Positions 18,081 to 27,226 of a DNA stretch of 64,000 nucleotides are shown here, piece after piece. The stretch is taken from the NCBI GenBank assembly GCA_002347035.1, contig DEAM01000027.1, positions 1-64,000 on the forward strand, written 5' to 3'. The notes under the pieces were generated by a model. That model was given only the letters and a program-made list of their open reading frames with translations, was not told the DNA's origin and searched no databases. Position 1 is the stretch's first letter. Each line of letters opens with the position of its first letter. The position numbers were made by a program, and so were the translations under genes. The DNA is from Gemmatimonadales bacterium UBA2982. GTDB lineage: Bacteria > Gemmatimonadota > Gemmatimonadetes > Longimicrobiales > Gaopeijiaceae.

Positions 18081-18859
18081 TTGGGTTAACCAGTGAGCGA
18101 CTGTGGGGTCTTGGGCTGCTGAGCATACTTTCGCTGGTCGGGATAATTGTCAGTATAGCCTCAGAACGAGGCAGCGAAGAGCGAGCCAATCGCCTATATC
18201 GCGAGGGGGCGCTCTCAAACGCAGCGATTATCTACGGATCACATATCCAGACCGACTCAATGGTTGCGCGACTTCACTATAATCTTGGCACAACCTTATT
18301 GAGCTTACAGAGTCCTTCAGCTCCGTCTGAGCTTGCCTCAACTGCTAGTAGCGAAAATGAAGAGTTGAGAAGTAGGGCATTATACAATCTAGGTCTTTGG
18401 AGCCTCATGCAGGCTATTGAGACAGAGGTAACGGACTCCGTGCGCGCTCACGCTTCGAACTCGGTAGAAGCAAATAAAGGCGCACTCCGCATTGAACCTG
18501 GCCGACTCAATGCGCGCTGGAATCTCTCTCTGGCTCAGCGGATGCTTGACTCGCTCGACGCTGATGATGGACGTGCAGGAGAAGAATCGGTCGATGGACA
18601 AGCAGACACGGACGAATTGGTCCTTTCGGAAGAGCTGCGTGAAATTGATGATGATGATGGGGCCCAAGATGGGCCGGACGAAGGAGAAGATGAGGCACTC
18701 GCCCAGTCGGATGATTTAGAGCCGCTATCTACATTGGAAGCAGACGAGATTTTAGGACTGGGACACCTCGACGCCGCGATGATGATCCGGAAGTTACTAG
18801 CGCTCGAGGGTCGTTCACTGCGGCGCCAACGCCTTGGTGCCACAGGACCCAGATGGTAG
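18077..18859 (+). CDS. BatC/BatE-like TPR protein with acidic tail
   Basis: 260 residues from a GTG that overlaps the previous stop (GTGA). An N-terminal membrane anchor (about 5-25) is followed by TPR-like helices (about 35-170; ALYNLGLWSLMQA, GRLNARWNLSLAQRML) and a highly acidic, Asp/Glu-rich stretch (about 175-225) before a short Arg-rich C-terminus (SLRRQRLGATGPRW). The TPR part is the usual last component of Bat operons. The acidic block is probably a disordered spacer. Last gene of the operon. Confidence 0.75.
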   Translation: MIGLTSERLWGLGLLSILSLVGIIVSIASERGSEERANRLYREGALSNAAIIYGSHIQTDSMVARLHYNLGTTLLSLQSPSAPSELASTASSENEELRSRALYNLGLWSLMQAIETEVTDSVRAHASNSVEANKGALRIEPGRLNARWNLSLAQRMLDSLDADDGRAGEESVDGQADTDELVLSEELREIDDDDGAQDGPDEGEDEALAQSDDLEPLSTLEADEILGLGHLDAAMMIRKLLALEGRSLRRQRLGATGPRW

Positions 18860-18961
18860 TGCGGGCACCAACAACTATCGGTAATGAATCACCCCTGGAC
18901 TTACAACACTGCCATCCCAGACCATAAATTGAAGTATATCGTCCCAACAACCTGAACTCTC

Positions 18962-19675
18962 TCAGGCTTCAGTTTGCGAGCCCGCCCAAGTCAGTAGTTC
19001 GACTGGCTGTCCCTGCCCAGAGCACTCACGTTCTGGATGACGCCTGGCGGTCCCGATACTCATAAAGTCTTCGCGACATAAACCGTCAGCAGCACCCGGA
19101 CACTGCAAAATGTTGATCGGACCAGCTGAGAACCATGCCCCACCTCCTGAGATTGGTGCACAGTCGAAGGCCACCGTCACATTTCCTAAGTCGCCACGTA
19201 AAATCCTTATGTCGCCAACAGTGGGCTCCCTGCTAGCGTCCCAGTGTCGAATTGAAAGCTCTTCAAATTCTCGGAGTTCGTCCCCCGGTTGAATGGGACG
19301 ATTCTCTGGATCCCCCGGAAGAGGAATCCGCCACACCCCGGTGCTCACTGAGATATGCGCCCTGAGCTCCCAGTACACCTGCTCGCGGAAGTCGAAGTCG
19401 ATATAGATCTCCCTGCGGCCCATCGACACATATGTAACTGGCAATTCAGGGGGTGGAGTCACAATGCGCACTGCGTCAACTGACCAGGGCAGCAAGACAG
19501 GCCTAGTAATCGCACCTGACCCGAACTCGAAACCTCTTCCCAACTGTCGCGGTCGGTCGGGGACGCAACCCAACGCTGGCAGTGTAGGTATGGATAGAGC
19601 GACTAGCCCTGCCCTGCGGAGAAATGTCCGTCGATTACAATACACAGGTATTCTAGGCCCGCTGACCAGAAACAC
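18962..19675 (-). CDS. Tat-exported putative lipoprotein, unknown function
   Basis: 237 residues from GTG at 19675 (another in-frame GTG at 19645 lies just after the upstream stop). The N-terminus has a twin-arginine signal NRRTFLRRAG, a hydrophobic stretch, and Cys in PALGC that could be lipidated. The mature part is beta-rich, with many Trp and Pro and four or more Cys near the C-terminus (INILQCPGAADGLCRED, ERECSGQG) that may form disulfides. No family recognised. The gene overlaps the preceding unknown gene by 23 bp and ends the TolC-acylase operon. A folded, possibly cofactor-bearing periplasmic protein is suggested by the Tat signal. Confidence 0.65.
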   Translation of the reverse strand: MFLVSGPRIPVYCNRRTFLRRAGLVALSIPTLPALGCVPDRPRQLGRGFEFGSGAITRPVLLPWSVDAVRIVTPPPELPVTYVSMGRREIYIDFDFREQVYWELRAHISVSTGVWRIPLPGDPENRPIQPGDELREFEELSIRHWDASREPTVGDIRILRGDLGNVTVAFDCAPISGGGAWFSAGPINILQCPGAADGLCREDFMSIGTARRHPERECSGQGQPVELLTWAGSQTEA

Positions 19676-20033
19676 TAGCGGTCGATGTCCGGGTCAATTC
19701 AACCCTTTTCCCGCAGCTACGGATTCGATCCAACACAACATCCAAGCCGTGCCTCCATTCCTTATCCAAAGAGGTCAGCCACTGAGTATCCGTCACCCGC
19801 AAAACATCAGCGCTGGAAAGCTCTTCCTCTAGGCTGTGATAGAACTGCCCCATGGTCTGCCCGCTGACATCGGCGGGTGGTTCGCCACCTTCGACTGGAT
19901 TGAAATCTGAAATAACCCTGGCATCCGATGATAAGAGTACATCAATAGATCTCATGTAGAGCATCTCACAGGAAAGGCTGGCTATACTCTGACGACCCTC
20001 AGTCTTCAGGCGTAAGAACTCACGTCTGTCCAT
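19653..20033 (-). CDS. Unknown protein with RREFLRL N-terminus
   Basis: 126 residues; no family recognised. It begins MDRREFLRL, a Tat-like motif, but no hydrophobic segment follows, so it is unlikely to be exported in this form. The remainder is mixed, with Cys in SLSCEMLYMRS and a helical C-terminal half (LDKEWRHGLDVVLDRIRS). It lies 11 bp after the acylase stop and overlaps the Tat lipoprotein, which argues for co-expression. Confidence 0.6.
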   Translation of the reverse strand: MDRREFLRLKTEGRQSIASLSCEMLYMRSIDVLLSSDARVISDFNPVEGGEPPADVSGQTMGQFYHSLEEELSSADVLRVTDTQWLTSLDKEWRHGLDVVLDRIRSCGKRVELTRTSTASVSGQRA

Positions 20034-20044
20034 TTAGCGGACCG

Positions 20045-22321
20045 TCAACCTGTGGGGCGTAAGAGAAGCCGGTGTTGAGTATTCTCATCCACGGCCTCTC
20101 GGCTAAAGGAAAGTGGGAAGTATTCCTGGTTCGCCCAATTCTCAGTCAAATTACCGTAGAACGGGCTACCTGGACGACCTGATTGCCCCGGCGCATTCGT
20201 TGCCAATGACCCATCAAGGTTAGAGAAATCAATGATCTCTCGGAACGTGGCACCAGTAGCAGCTACTGTCCCCGCACCACCCAACCGCTCTGCAGTTGGC
20301 AAATTGTACGCCGAGACGAGCTCATGCGGAAATTCACTCCGGTGGATGCGCCCCCAGCGCCACTGACTCGGATCCTCGCCCTGCTGAGTACGAAGCGTCT
20401 GTAGACCAGCCGCAAGTGCTGCCTCGGGCTCTCTATCTCCGAGTAACCTATTCACATGGCTAAAAACAGCCGGAGCGCGCTCGTCACGGTCGTAGATACC
20501 ATCCCACAACGCGAGCTCCTGACGATATGTCTCGATTTCGGGATCCTGTGATGTCCAGTCGCGGAAATCCTCCACGCGAGTTGCTGCAGATGCTGAGTAA
20601 GCGTCGTGCTGCAGATCTTTCGAATCCTGAACTGTGAAGTTGCTGCTACTAGAAAGGACTGACGCTACGCGAACATAGCGTGCGAAGGCTCCAGCCCGTT
20701 TGAAGAAAAGTGGCGGCTCGAAGTCATCCGATGCGTGGATGTGGATGTCGTGGTTGGCAGTGCCTACCCATCCTCGCTCTGGGTTTAGTTCCTGGGGTAG
20801 ATCATCGCGAAAACCAGACCACTCGTATAAGCCTGTTCCAGGCACCGGAAGGCGCCCGTACCACCCCTCTCTTTGTGGAGATAACGCCGAGGCCTGCCAC
20901 GAAATGTTTCCGTCTAAGTCTCCACAGACCATGTTCTCGGTTGGCGCCTTCCAGTAGGCCAGCTCCCGGAGTACTTCTGGACAATCCTCGGCAACATTGA
21001 GTCGGAGTCCAGCCAAGTATCCAGTAGTCCCCGGCTCATGCATGGTCGAGCGCATCGAATACGCAAGGTTGTTCTGCCTGTCCTCATAAAAGATGGGCCC
21101 ATGCCGAGAGAATTTGAGCTCGATGACCTCAGGGTCTGCTCCTAGTACCCCTACAGTATCGTATTCGATGCGCAGAGGCTCCCAGTTACCCTCAAAGAAC
21201 ACTTCGTTCGGGTTATCGGGATTCACAGTCTCAATATAGACATCGGACTGGTCGGTTCCGACAATCGTTAGGCCCCACGCCACTCGCCCGTTATGGCCTA
21301 TAGCCACACCTGGCAAAACAGGCTCGGTCGAACCGATTGCCTTCCAGTCCGGTGCATCTAAGTGGACTAAATAACGCAGCGAAGGATTGGTAACCCCCCT
21401 GTGTGGATCATTGGCCACAATTACCTTTCCGGAAGCTGTCAGCTCACCACTAATCGCCCAGTTATTACTCCCAGGAGAGTTCTCTTGGGCCCCAAGGTTC
21501 AGGGATAAAGCAGCACCTTCCCAGGCATCGTAGGGTGCGATCAATGGTGGCCGCACGATGGTGCCCCGGAACCCGCTCAGACCTTGCTGGACCTCGCGAC
21601 CGATAACCGAATAGTCGACGCCACTTGGAACAGACAAGTCACGGTACGGAGTTGGATTTGCCCGTAGATTGGCCTCCACAGCACCCATAGAGGCTACATC
21701 TTGAGCCAGACTCAGCTCACGGCGTGCATCTCCGGTAGGCATCGCGGTTGCGATCCGTAAAAGCGGAGTGTGCGCCTGCCAACGAAGAGGCTCAAGGCCA
21801 GTCAACTCGTACTCGACCGGCAGCTCACTAGCAGCTTCGGCATAATCGATGTATGCGTTCACGCCCGCTGAGAAAGCCTCCAAGATCCGTCGAGCTTCAG
21901 GATGATAGCTACTGAACTCCTCGTTGTTCCAAGGGCCTCGGTACTTCAAGAGCCGGGCTGCACGATCATGCTCTAATGCATCCGTTCCGAGAATTTCCGC
22001 TAGACGCCCCTCACCTGCCCGGCGATACATGTCCATCTGCCATAGACGATCCTGTGCCTGCACAAAGCCTTGAGCATAGAACAGGTCATCTAAGTTATTT
22101 GCATAGATGTGCGGCACACCCCAGAGATCTCGAAGAACTTCAACCTCATTGTGAAGGCCTGGCAGTTCTATGGTCCCTTCGACCTGTGGGAGATGTGCTT
22201 GGGCCAACTCGTCGAAATTGGTCGGGGCCGAATCACACGCACCAAGAGTCAGCAGAACCGCTATGGACGTAACGGATACGGATAACGAAAGACTAAACTT
22301 TTGATGCACGCGCGCTGCCAT
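20045..22321 (-). CDS. Penicillin-acylase family lipoprotein (Ntn hydrolase)
   Basis: About 758 residues from the ATG at 22321, which has a perfect GGAGGTGA ribosome site; the longer frame to 22393 is unlikely. A lipobox (LLTLGAC) ends the signal peptide. The fold is that of penicillin G acylase/AHL acylase: an alpha-chain, then the catalytic Ser that becomes the new N-terminus in SPGSNNWAISG, with conserved NDPHR, LPGVAIGHNGRVAWG and, near the end, a segment with GGxGTVxATGATFR. Such enzymes cleave acyl-amide bonds (beta-lactams, acyl-homoserine lactones, peptidyl amides) and mature by autoproteolysis in the periplasm. It lies 78 bp after the TolC stop. The natural substrate is unknown. Confidence 0.9.
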   Translation of the reverse strand: MAARVHQKFSLSLSVSVTSIAVLLTLGACDSAPTNFDELAQAHLPQVEGTIELPGLHNEVEVLRDLWGVPHIYANNLDDLFYAQGFVQAQDRLWQMDMYRRAGEGRLAEILGTDALEHDRAARLLKYRGPWNNEEFSSYHPEARRILEAFSAGVNAYIDYAEAASELPVEYELTGLEPLRWQAHTPLLRIATAMPTGDARRELSLAQDVASMGAVEANLRANPTPYRDLSVPSGVDYSVIGREVQQGLSGFRGTIVRPPLIAPYDAWEGAALSLNLGAQENSPGSNNWAISGELTASGKVIVANDPHRGVTNPSLRYLVHLDAPDWKAIGSTEPVLPGVAIGHNGRVAWGLTIVGTDQSDVYIETVNPDNPNEVFFEGNWEPLRIEYDTVGVLGADPEVIELKFSRHGPIFYEDRQNNLAYSMRSTMHEPGTTGYLAGLRLNVAEDCPEVLRELAYWKAPTENMVCGDLDGNISWQASALSPQREGWYGRLPVPGTGLYEWSGFRDDLPQELNPERGWVGTANHDIHIHASDDFEPPLFFKRAGAFARYVRVASVLSSSSNFTVQDSKDLQHDAYSASAATRVEDFRDWTSQDPEIETYRQELALWDGIYDRDERAPAVFSHVNRLLGDREPEAALAAGLQTLRTQQGEDPSQWRWGRIHRSEFPHELVSAYNLPTAERLGGAGTVAATGATFREIIDFSNLDGSLATNAPGQSGRPGSPFYGNLTENWANQEYFPLSFSREAVDENTQHRLLLRPTG

Positions 22322-22399
22322 CGTCACCTCCATATTAGATATGCCATCACCCAAAGCAGGGTAGTGGCACTCGGTGCTCTGCTGCATAGCCAAACTAGG

Positions 22400-23983
22400 C
22401 TAGTTACCAACTCTCTGCACCCGCTCGAACTCAGCTATCGCGTTGATATGCCGGATGATGGCATTCAATTCTGAAAGTCTGGCAGAAGTCAGGGCGTCTT
22501 GCTCGGTCACAACCTCAAAATTGGTTGCGACTCCGGCATTGAACCTGGTGACAGCAACTGTGGCACTCTCTTCTGCTAGGGCGCGACTGCGAGCTGCCGC
22601 GTCAAGCTGGAGACGCGTATCCGTAACATTTAGTCCCGCGTTTGTAACTTGTGTAACAATCGCGAGTTCCTGACTCTGGATGGCGAGATCACGCTGCTCC
22701 ATTTGCAGTTCTGCACGCTCAGAATTTGCCTTGGCAGAGCGCATTCCAATCGGGTATGAAAAACTCATTGAGAGGTTCCACGTCGGAGTGTCAAAGCCTG
22801 TGATCGAGTTGAGTCCGTCGAGATAGTTGCCTTCCCGCAAGAGCTGGGGTGCTCCTCCCAAGCCAGCGCGGCTAAACTCTGTCCCTCCGACGCCCAACAA
22901 TGAGTATGAAGCCGTGAGGTTCAGGTCGGGCAACCGATTATCCCTTGTTACATCCAGGTCGAGTTCTGCAATGTTTCGCTCCTGACGCAACTGACGGATA
23001 TCGGTCCGCTCTTCAAGGGCGATGTCGATAGCCGCCTGGATATCTACGTCTTGTTCCTGGAAAGTGGGCAAATCCAACGGGTTAATCGTTTGGTACAAAA
23101 GAGGGTCGTCTGCCCCACTGATCAGTAAGCTCTTGAGTACTAGTTCCTGATTCCTCCACTGCACTTCAGCATTGAGAAGAGCCTGTTCGGCATTCGCTAC
23201 CTGCGCCTCAGCCTGTACTACCTGGATCTGAGGCATCGTCCCCAGATCCACCCTCACTTGGTTATCGGCGAGAAGCAGTTCGGCTTGGCGCAAGCTCAGT
23301 CGCTGGATCTCAATCTGCTCGAGCGCACCCCGCAACAGCCAGTACGCAGCCCGAACCTGCTCGATGATGTTCTCGATGCTGCTGCTGAGTTGAATCTCCG
23401 TGATCTGTCCTTGGATTGCTTCAGTCTCGAGCGCTGAGCGCTGAGGATCCGTCCTGAGACCGGCCAGCAGCGGCTGAGTATAGTTGAGGGCCACGGTGGA
23501 CCGGTAACTCGGATTCAGGGTCGCGAATGAGTTATCAGTCGAGATACGACTGTTATTGAAGTCCGCACTCAGCCGTCCGCCGTACCAGGGGACACTCTGA
23601 GAAAGGGACGTGTTAAAAGTCTGTCGATCAGTGCTTGTACGTGCTCCCCCGTCCAGTTGACTTGTCGACTGATTCGTCGAGTTGTTATAACCAAATGTGC
23701 TTCCGAGCGTAGGTGTGAATGCCGCACGCGCTACCTGAAGCGAGAAAGCCTGCATACGAGGACTCAATCGTGCTGTCTGAATGTTCAGGTTTGATTCGAG
23801 TGCCAGGTTGATAGCCTCCTGGAGCGTAAAATCAACAAGCTCACGCTCAAGATTCTCTGGCGGCATTGCAGTCCCAACCTCATAGCTACCCTCCCCAACA
23901 TCTTGCCCCGAAGCTTCTGTGCCCGCACTCAACATGACGCCGAACAGCGCCCACAAAGTCGTTAACTCAATACACTTCTTCAC
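22400..23983 (-). CDS. TolC-family outer membrane channel protein
   Basis: 527 residues with a signal peptide (cleavage near EASGQ) and two outer-membrane efflux protein repeats (about 50-280 and 300-520) with long heptad-rich helices such as QAEAQVANAEQALLNAEVQW and the second-repeat region RTDIRQLRQERNIAELDLDV. This is the trimeric outer-membrane duct of RND/ABC efflux or type I secretion; no inner-membrane pump partner is adjacent. It is the first gene of an operon continuing with the acylase lipoprotein. Confidence 0.9.
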   Translation of the reverse strand: MKKCIELTTLWALFGVMLSAGTEASGQDVGEGSYEVGTAMPPENLERELVDFTLQEAINLALESNLNIQTARLSPRMQAFSLQVARAAFTPTLGSTFGYNNSTNQSTSQLDGGARTSTDRQTFNTSLSQSVPWYGGRLSADFNNSRISTDNSFATLNPSYRSTVALNYTQPLLAGLRTDPQRSALETEAIQGQITEIQLSSSIENIIEQVRAAYWLLRGALEQIEIQRLSLRQAELLLADNQVRVDLGTMPQIQVVQAEAQVANAEQALLNAEVQWRNQELVLKSLLISGADDPLLYQTINPLDLPTFQEQDVDIQAAIDIALEERTDIRQLRQERNIAELDLDVTRDNRLPDLNLTASYSLLGVGGTEFSRAGLGGAPQLLREGNYLDGLNSITGFDTPTWNLSMSFSYPIGMRSAKANSERAELQMEQRDLAIQSQELAIVTQVTNAGLNVTDTRLQLDAAARSRALAEESATVAVTRFNAGVATNFEVVTEQDALTSARLSELNAIIRHINAIAEFERVQRVGN

Positions 23984-24207
23984 GGTGCGTCCCCTCCTGA
24001 ATTATCTAGACTCCATGTTCATGAATCTTCTGGATCCAAACTTGCCGTACTAGTAATGGACGATACGTAGGCCCTCAGCGTTACTTCTAGAAGAAACACT
24101 AGCCTGGGCTATGTCCATTAGAGACCTCCCACTCGGTCTTCGCTTTTACAAGTGAGCGCGGCGCAAGCCCACACAGAGACAGGTAGCGTGAATACACCCC
24201 TGGAACA

Positions 24208-24248
24208 GAAGAAGCGCCGACCGGGGTGCTCCCGGCCGGCGCTTCTTC
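24208..24248. terminator. Strong hairpin, probable bidirectional terminator
   Basis: An 18-bp stem with one mismatch (24208-24225 with 24231-24248, GAAGAAGCGCC.../...GGCGCTTCTTC) and a 5-base loop. It lies 34 bp beyond the stop of the minus-strand FAH-family gene. The T run is weak on either strand. Probably ends that transcript. Confidence 0.7.
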
Positions 24249-24281
24249 CTAATAGCCCTGCCTTACTTAGGCCCAGTAAAA

Positions 24282-25439
24282 CTAGCGCGGAGCTGGCCCC
24301 CGGTACGATGCGGTCGGAGGCAGCTGAGCACCGGTAAGATCTTCCGGAATACCTTCCTCAGCGACAACGGTGTGCACCAGGGTACCAATACCCTCAATGG
24401 TAGCTCTGATAGTCTCACCAGCCTGCAAGTACCCGGAACCCGTTGCACGCTCGACACGACCAGCACCCGTTCCACCCGATGTCCCACTTTGCAGAACATC
24501 ACCGGGGAATAACGTAATGAGCGAGGAAGCGTATTCGATAAGCTCCGGAATATTGTGGATCATATCACCTGCCCTGGCCTCCTGAACGGTCACACCGTCG
24601 ATAACCAGAGTCTGGTGCAGCTGCTCCATCGGATCCCCATAGAACTCTTTTGGAACGATCCATGGCCCCTGAGGAGCAAAAGTGTCATGGCCTTTACCGA
24701 CGAACCAATCTGAACCGGAACCGTAGCCGCCCGGAGGACGCCCACCACGATCAGATATATCCATGCCGACCATGTAGCCAAATACATGGTCGTAAGCACG
24801 CGGCGCGGAAACGTACTTGCCTGCGCGACCAATCACGATCGCCATCTCGACTTCCCATTCGATTCGGTCACGGCCGTAAGGCATCACAATATCTTCCCCG
24901 CTACCGATGACCGCGCCACGAGTGGGCTTGAGGAAGAGGTACGGTACTCCGCGATCCTCCTGTCTCTGCTGAGTCCTGGCTGCTAAATCCTCGGCGCTGC
25001 AGCCCTCGCACGCGTGCGTATAAAAATTGACTGCGGCATTCATGATCTTGCTCGGATACTGGATCGGAGCAAGGATATCCACATCGTCGACACGGTGAAC
25101 ATAGGCCGCACCACTAAGGTCGTTGCGCACCACATTATTAACGATCTCATAGAGGCGGTACTTAAGGCCATACTCGTACTGGCCAATCAGCTCAAGCATA
25201 TCCTCAGGTGCATCAATGTGCGGATACATAGGATCAACTTCTAGAGCCGTATTCGCTGCCGCGACATCGATGATCAAGGCGTCCCTAAGAACGAGCCCTA
25301 CCGTAGGCTCACCGTCGATCCCAAAAGTCCCCACTTTAAATGGCACGTCCGAAGACATTGCCTGAGCATTGATAAGAGCGGGGCTCGCGAAAACTGCGAG
25401 TGTCGCGAGAGCCAATGTTAGTCTTGTGATGCGTCCCAT
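24282..25439 (-). CDS. Exported fumarylacetoacetate-hydrolase-family protein
   Basis: 385 residues: clear signal peptide (MGRITRLTLALATLAVFASP, cleavage near INAQA), a lead domain (about 30-125) and an FAH C-terminal domain (about 130-360) with IMNAAVNFYTHA, FLKPTRG, the metal-binding Glu pair in IEWEVEMAIVIGR and the Asp in VGMDISDRGGR. FAH enzymes cleave or decarboxylate beta-diketo acids with Mg2+/Ca2+ and are normally cytoplasmic, so export is unusual. A perfect inverted repeat lies 32 bp upstream. Monocistronic with a terminator. Confidence 0.88.
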   Translation of the reverse strand: MGRITRLTLALATLAVFASPALINAQAMSSDVPFKVGTFGIDGEPTVGLVLRDALIIDVAAANTALEVDPMYPHIDAPEDMLELIGQYEYGLKYRLYEIVNNVVRNDLSGAAYVHRVDDVDILAPIQYPSKIMNAAVNFYTHACEGCSAEDLAARTQQRQEDRGVPYLFLKPTRGAVIGSGEDIVMPYGRDRIEWEVEMAIVIGRAGKYVSAPRAYDHVFGYMVGMDISDRGGRPPGGYGSGSDWFVGKGHDTFAPQGPWIVPKEFYGDPMEQLHQTLVIDGVTVQEARAGDMIHNIPELIEYASSLITLFPGDVLQSGTSGGTGAGRVERATGSGYLQAGETIRATIEGIGTLVHTVVAEEGIPEDLTGAQLPPTASYRGPAPR

Positions 25440-25470
25440 AGCCTACTCCAGTAAAGCCACGTGAGTATGA

Positions 25471-25488
25471 CGGACAGCGTGCTGTCCG
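25471..25488. promoter_or_regulatory. Perfect inverted repeat upstream of the FAH-family gene
   Basis: CGGACAGC (25471-25478) and GCTGTCCG (25481-25488) are exact complements with a GT centre, 32 bp upstream of the start codon at 25439 on the minus strand. Size and place fit an operator for a dimeric repressor, or a leader hairpin. Confidence 0.5.
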
Positions 25489-25620
25489 CCGAGTTCATCC
25501 TCTCCTAAGCAGGGTGCTGACCCTACTTACAAGGGTTGTCAACCTATCACATTGGAGCGGGAACCATAAGTAGGAACTCTGAATTGTCCGACATCAATCG
25601 GAACTGCCCAATTTCGATCT

Positions 25621-26823
25621 TTAACCTGAAGCCCTATGGCCACCTATAGCTGCATCCAATTCCTCCTGGACACCTGGGATACCTTCAACTAATTGCCTGG
25701 CTGAGAGTGCCCGGAAAGCTTCCGGAGTTCGCGTCTGACCTAGGGCCCAAGCAGCATGCTGCCGAACTAGTGCACTCTCGTCTGAGAGCGCCTTGACTAG
25801 TGCGGGAACAGCCTCCGCATCCCCCCAGTTCCCTAGCGCAACGCAGAGGTTGCGTAGCAAGCCCTCTCGTTTGGATCGACGAAGTGGGGAACCGTGGAAG
25901 ATCTTCCGAAATCCTGCTTCGTCGAGTGAAAGTAATTTTTCTGTCAATTGGCGGAGGTCGGGTCCGTTTAGTTCGGCTTTAGGCCGATAAGCTTCCTCTT
26001 GTGTAGGGCGCGCAAACTGCTCGTTCCAGGGACAGACCTCCTGACAGATGTCGCAACCGAAGACGCGGTTGCCAATACCAGAGCGGAGATCCTTCGGAAT
26101 CGCGCCCCGCAATTCAATCGTCAAGTAGGAGATACAGCGTCGCGCGTCCATGACTGGTGCACCGTCTTCATCCCGCCCCAACAGGGCACCCGTAGGGCAC
26201 GCATCTAGACATGCCGTACACGATCCACAGCGGTCGTCTAGGAACGGAGTGTCTGGAGGCAAACCAAGGTCCAAAAGGAGGGCGCCGATAAAGAAATAAG
26301 ACCCTCTTTTAGGGTTGATAAGCATGGTATTTCGTCCGAACCAGCCCAATCCGGCTCGGTTTGCCAGTTCCCGTTCTAGAATTGGTCCTGTGTCGACATA
26401 AGCACGGCCTTGCACATCACCTGGGACTATCTCTCGAAGCCAGGCCAGAAGGACCCGAAGTTTAGCTAGAACTACCTCATGATAGTCGTCCCCACGAGCA
26501 TACCTAGCTATGACAGCACGTTGGGGCTCATCTGGGACCCCCTCTGGATCCAACACATGATACTCGTGCGCGACCACCAGGACCGACTGGGCTTTCTTTA
26601 GGGTCTTTTTCAGGTCAGCGCGCCTTGCCACCGCGTCTGTACGAGAAAGATAGCTCATTTCCCCGTGATTCCCTTTGGCAACCCATGAGCCATAGAAGCT
26701 CATGTGCTCACTCGCATCTACCCCTGTAACACCGGCGAGCGAGAACCCTAATCCAAGGGCCCGCTGCTTTAGCTGCTCCGTCAGGATAGCACGCTGGTCG
26801 GTAGTCACAACCTCACGGACCAT
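25621..26823 (-). CDS. queG: Epoxyqueuosine reductase
   Basis: 400 residues. QueG reduces epoxyqueuosine to queuosine in tRNA with cobalamin and two [4Fe-4S] clusters. Both cluster motifs are present: CGSCTACLDACPTGAL and FGCDICQEVCPWN. The cobalamin-binding N-terminal region is seen in RAYVDTGPILERELANRAGLGWFGRNTMLI. Residues after about 320 form HEAT-like repeats (ALVRQHAAWALGQ), as in many QueG proteins. Together with queE at 28739 the window carries two steps of queuosine synthesis. Confidence 0.95.
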   Translation of the reverse strand: MVREVVTTDQRAILTEQLKQRALGLGFSLAGVTGVDASEHMSFYGSWVAKGNHGEMSYLSRTDAVARRADLKKTLKKAQSVLVVAHEYHVLDPEGVPDEPQRAVIARYARGDDYHEVVLAKLRVLLAWLREIVPGDVQGRAYVDTGPILERELANRAGLGWFGRNTMLINPKRGSYFFIGALLLDLGLPPDTPFLDDRCGSCTACLDACPTGALLGRDEDGAPVMDARRCISYLTIELRGAIPKDLRSGIGNRVFGCDICQEVCPWNEQFARPTQEEAYRPKAELNGPDLRQLTEKLLSLDEAGFRKIFHGSPLRRSKREGLLRNLCVALGNWGDAEAVPALVKALSDESALVRQHAAWALGQTRTPEAFRALSARQLVEGIPGVQEELDAAIGGHRASG

Positions 26824-26908
26824 CTGATAGAAGGAGGGCAGAACGCACCCGAGGTTCAGCGAATAGACGGGCAGTCATCAGTCAAAACACGTGGCACGTC
26901 GTGTCAAA

Positions 26909-27226
26909 CTAGTCCAGGCGTTTCCATCGGTCTGCGTCGCGGCTCCGGTACTTGTCCAAGACCTGATTAAGAGCCTGCTCAAGATCAATGCCCTGTTGAT
27001 TCGCGATCACCAGTAGCACAAAGAGCACATCCCCCAATTCAAGAGCGAGGTCCTTTTCAGCCTCATCCGAGCGCTTGGTCTTGTTTCCAAATCGATGGTT
27101 CATCTCTCGAGCAAGCTCGCCGACCTCTTCAGTCAATCGAGCGAGGTTAGATAAAGGAGGCCAATAACCTTCCTCGAATTGTGAGATCCAAGTGTGCACT
27201 GCCTTCTGTGCTTCGCTCAATCTCAC
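26909..27226 (-). CDS. MazG-like nucleotide pyrophosphohydrolase
   Basis: 105 residues, all-alpha NTP-PPase (MazG/dUTPase-like) with the metal-binding pattern EEVGELARE and ELGDVLFVL (E-x2-E ... E-x2-D). Predicted to hydrolyse (d)NTPs to monophosphates for house cleaning. GTG start overlapping the stop of the upstream oxidoreductase (GTGA). Confidence 0.88.
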   Translation of the reverse strand: MRLSEAQKAVHTWISQFEEGYWPPLSNLARLTEEVGELAREMNHRFGNKTKRSDEAEKDLALELGDVLFVLLVIANQQGIDLEQALNQVLDKYRSRDADRWKRLD

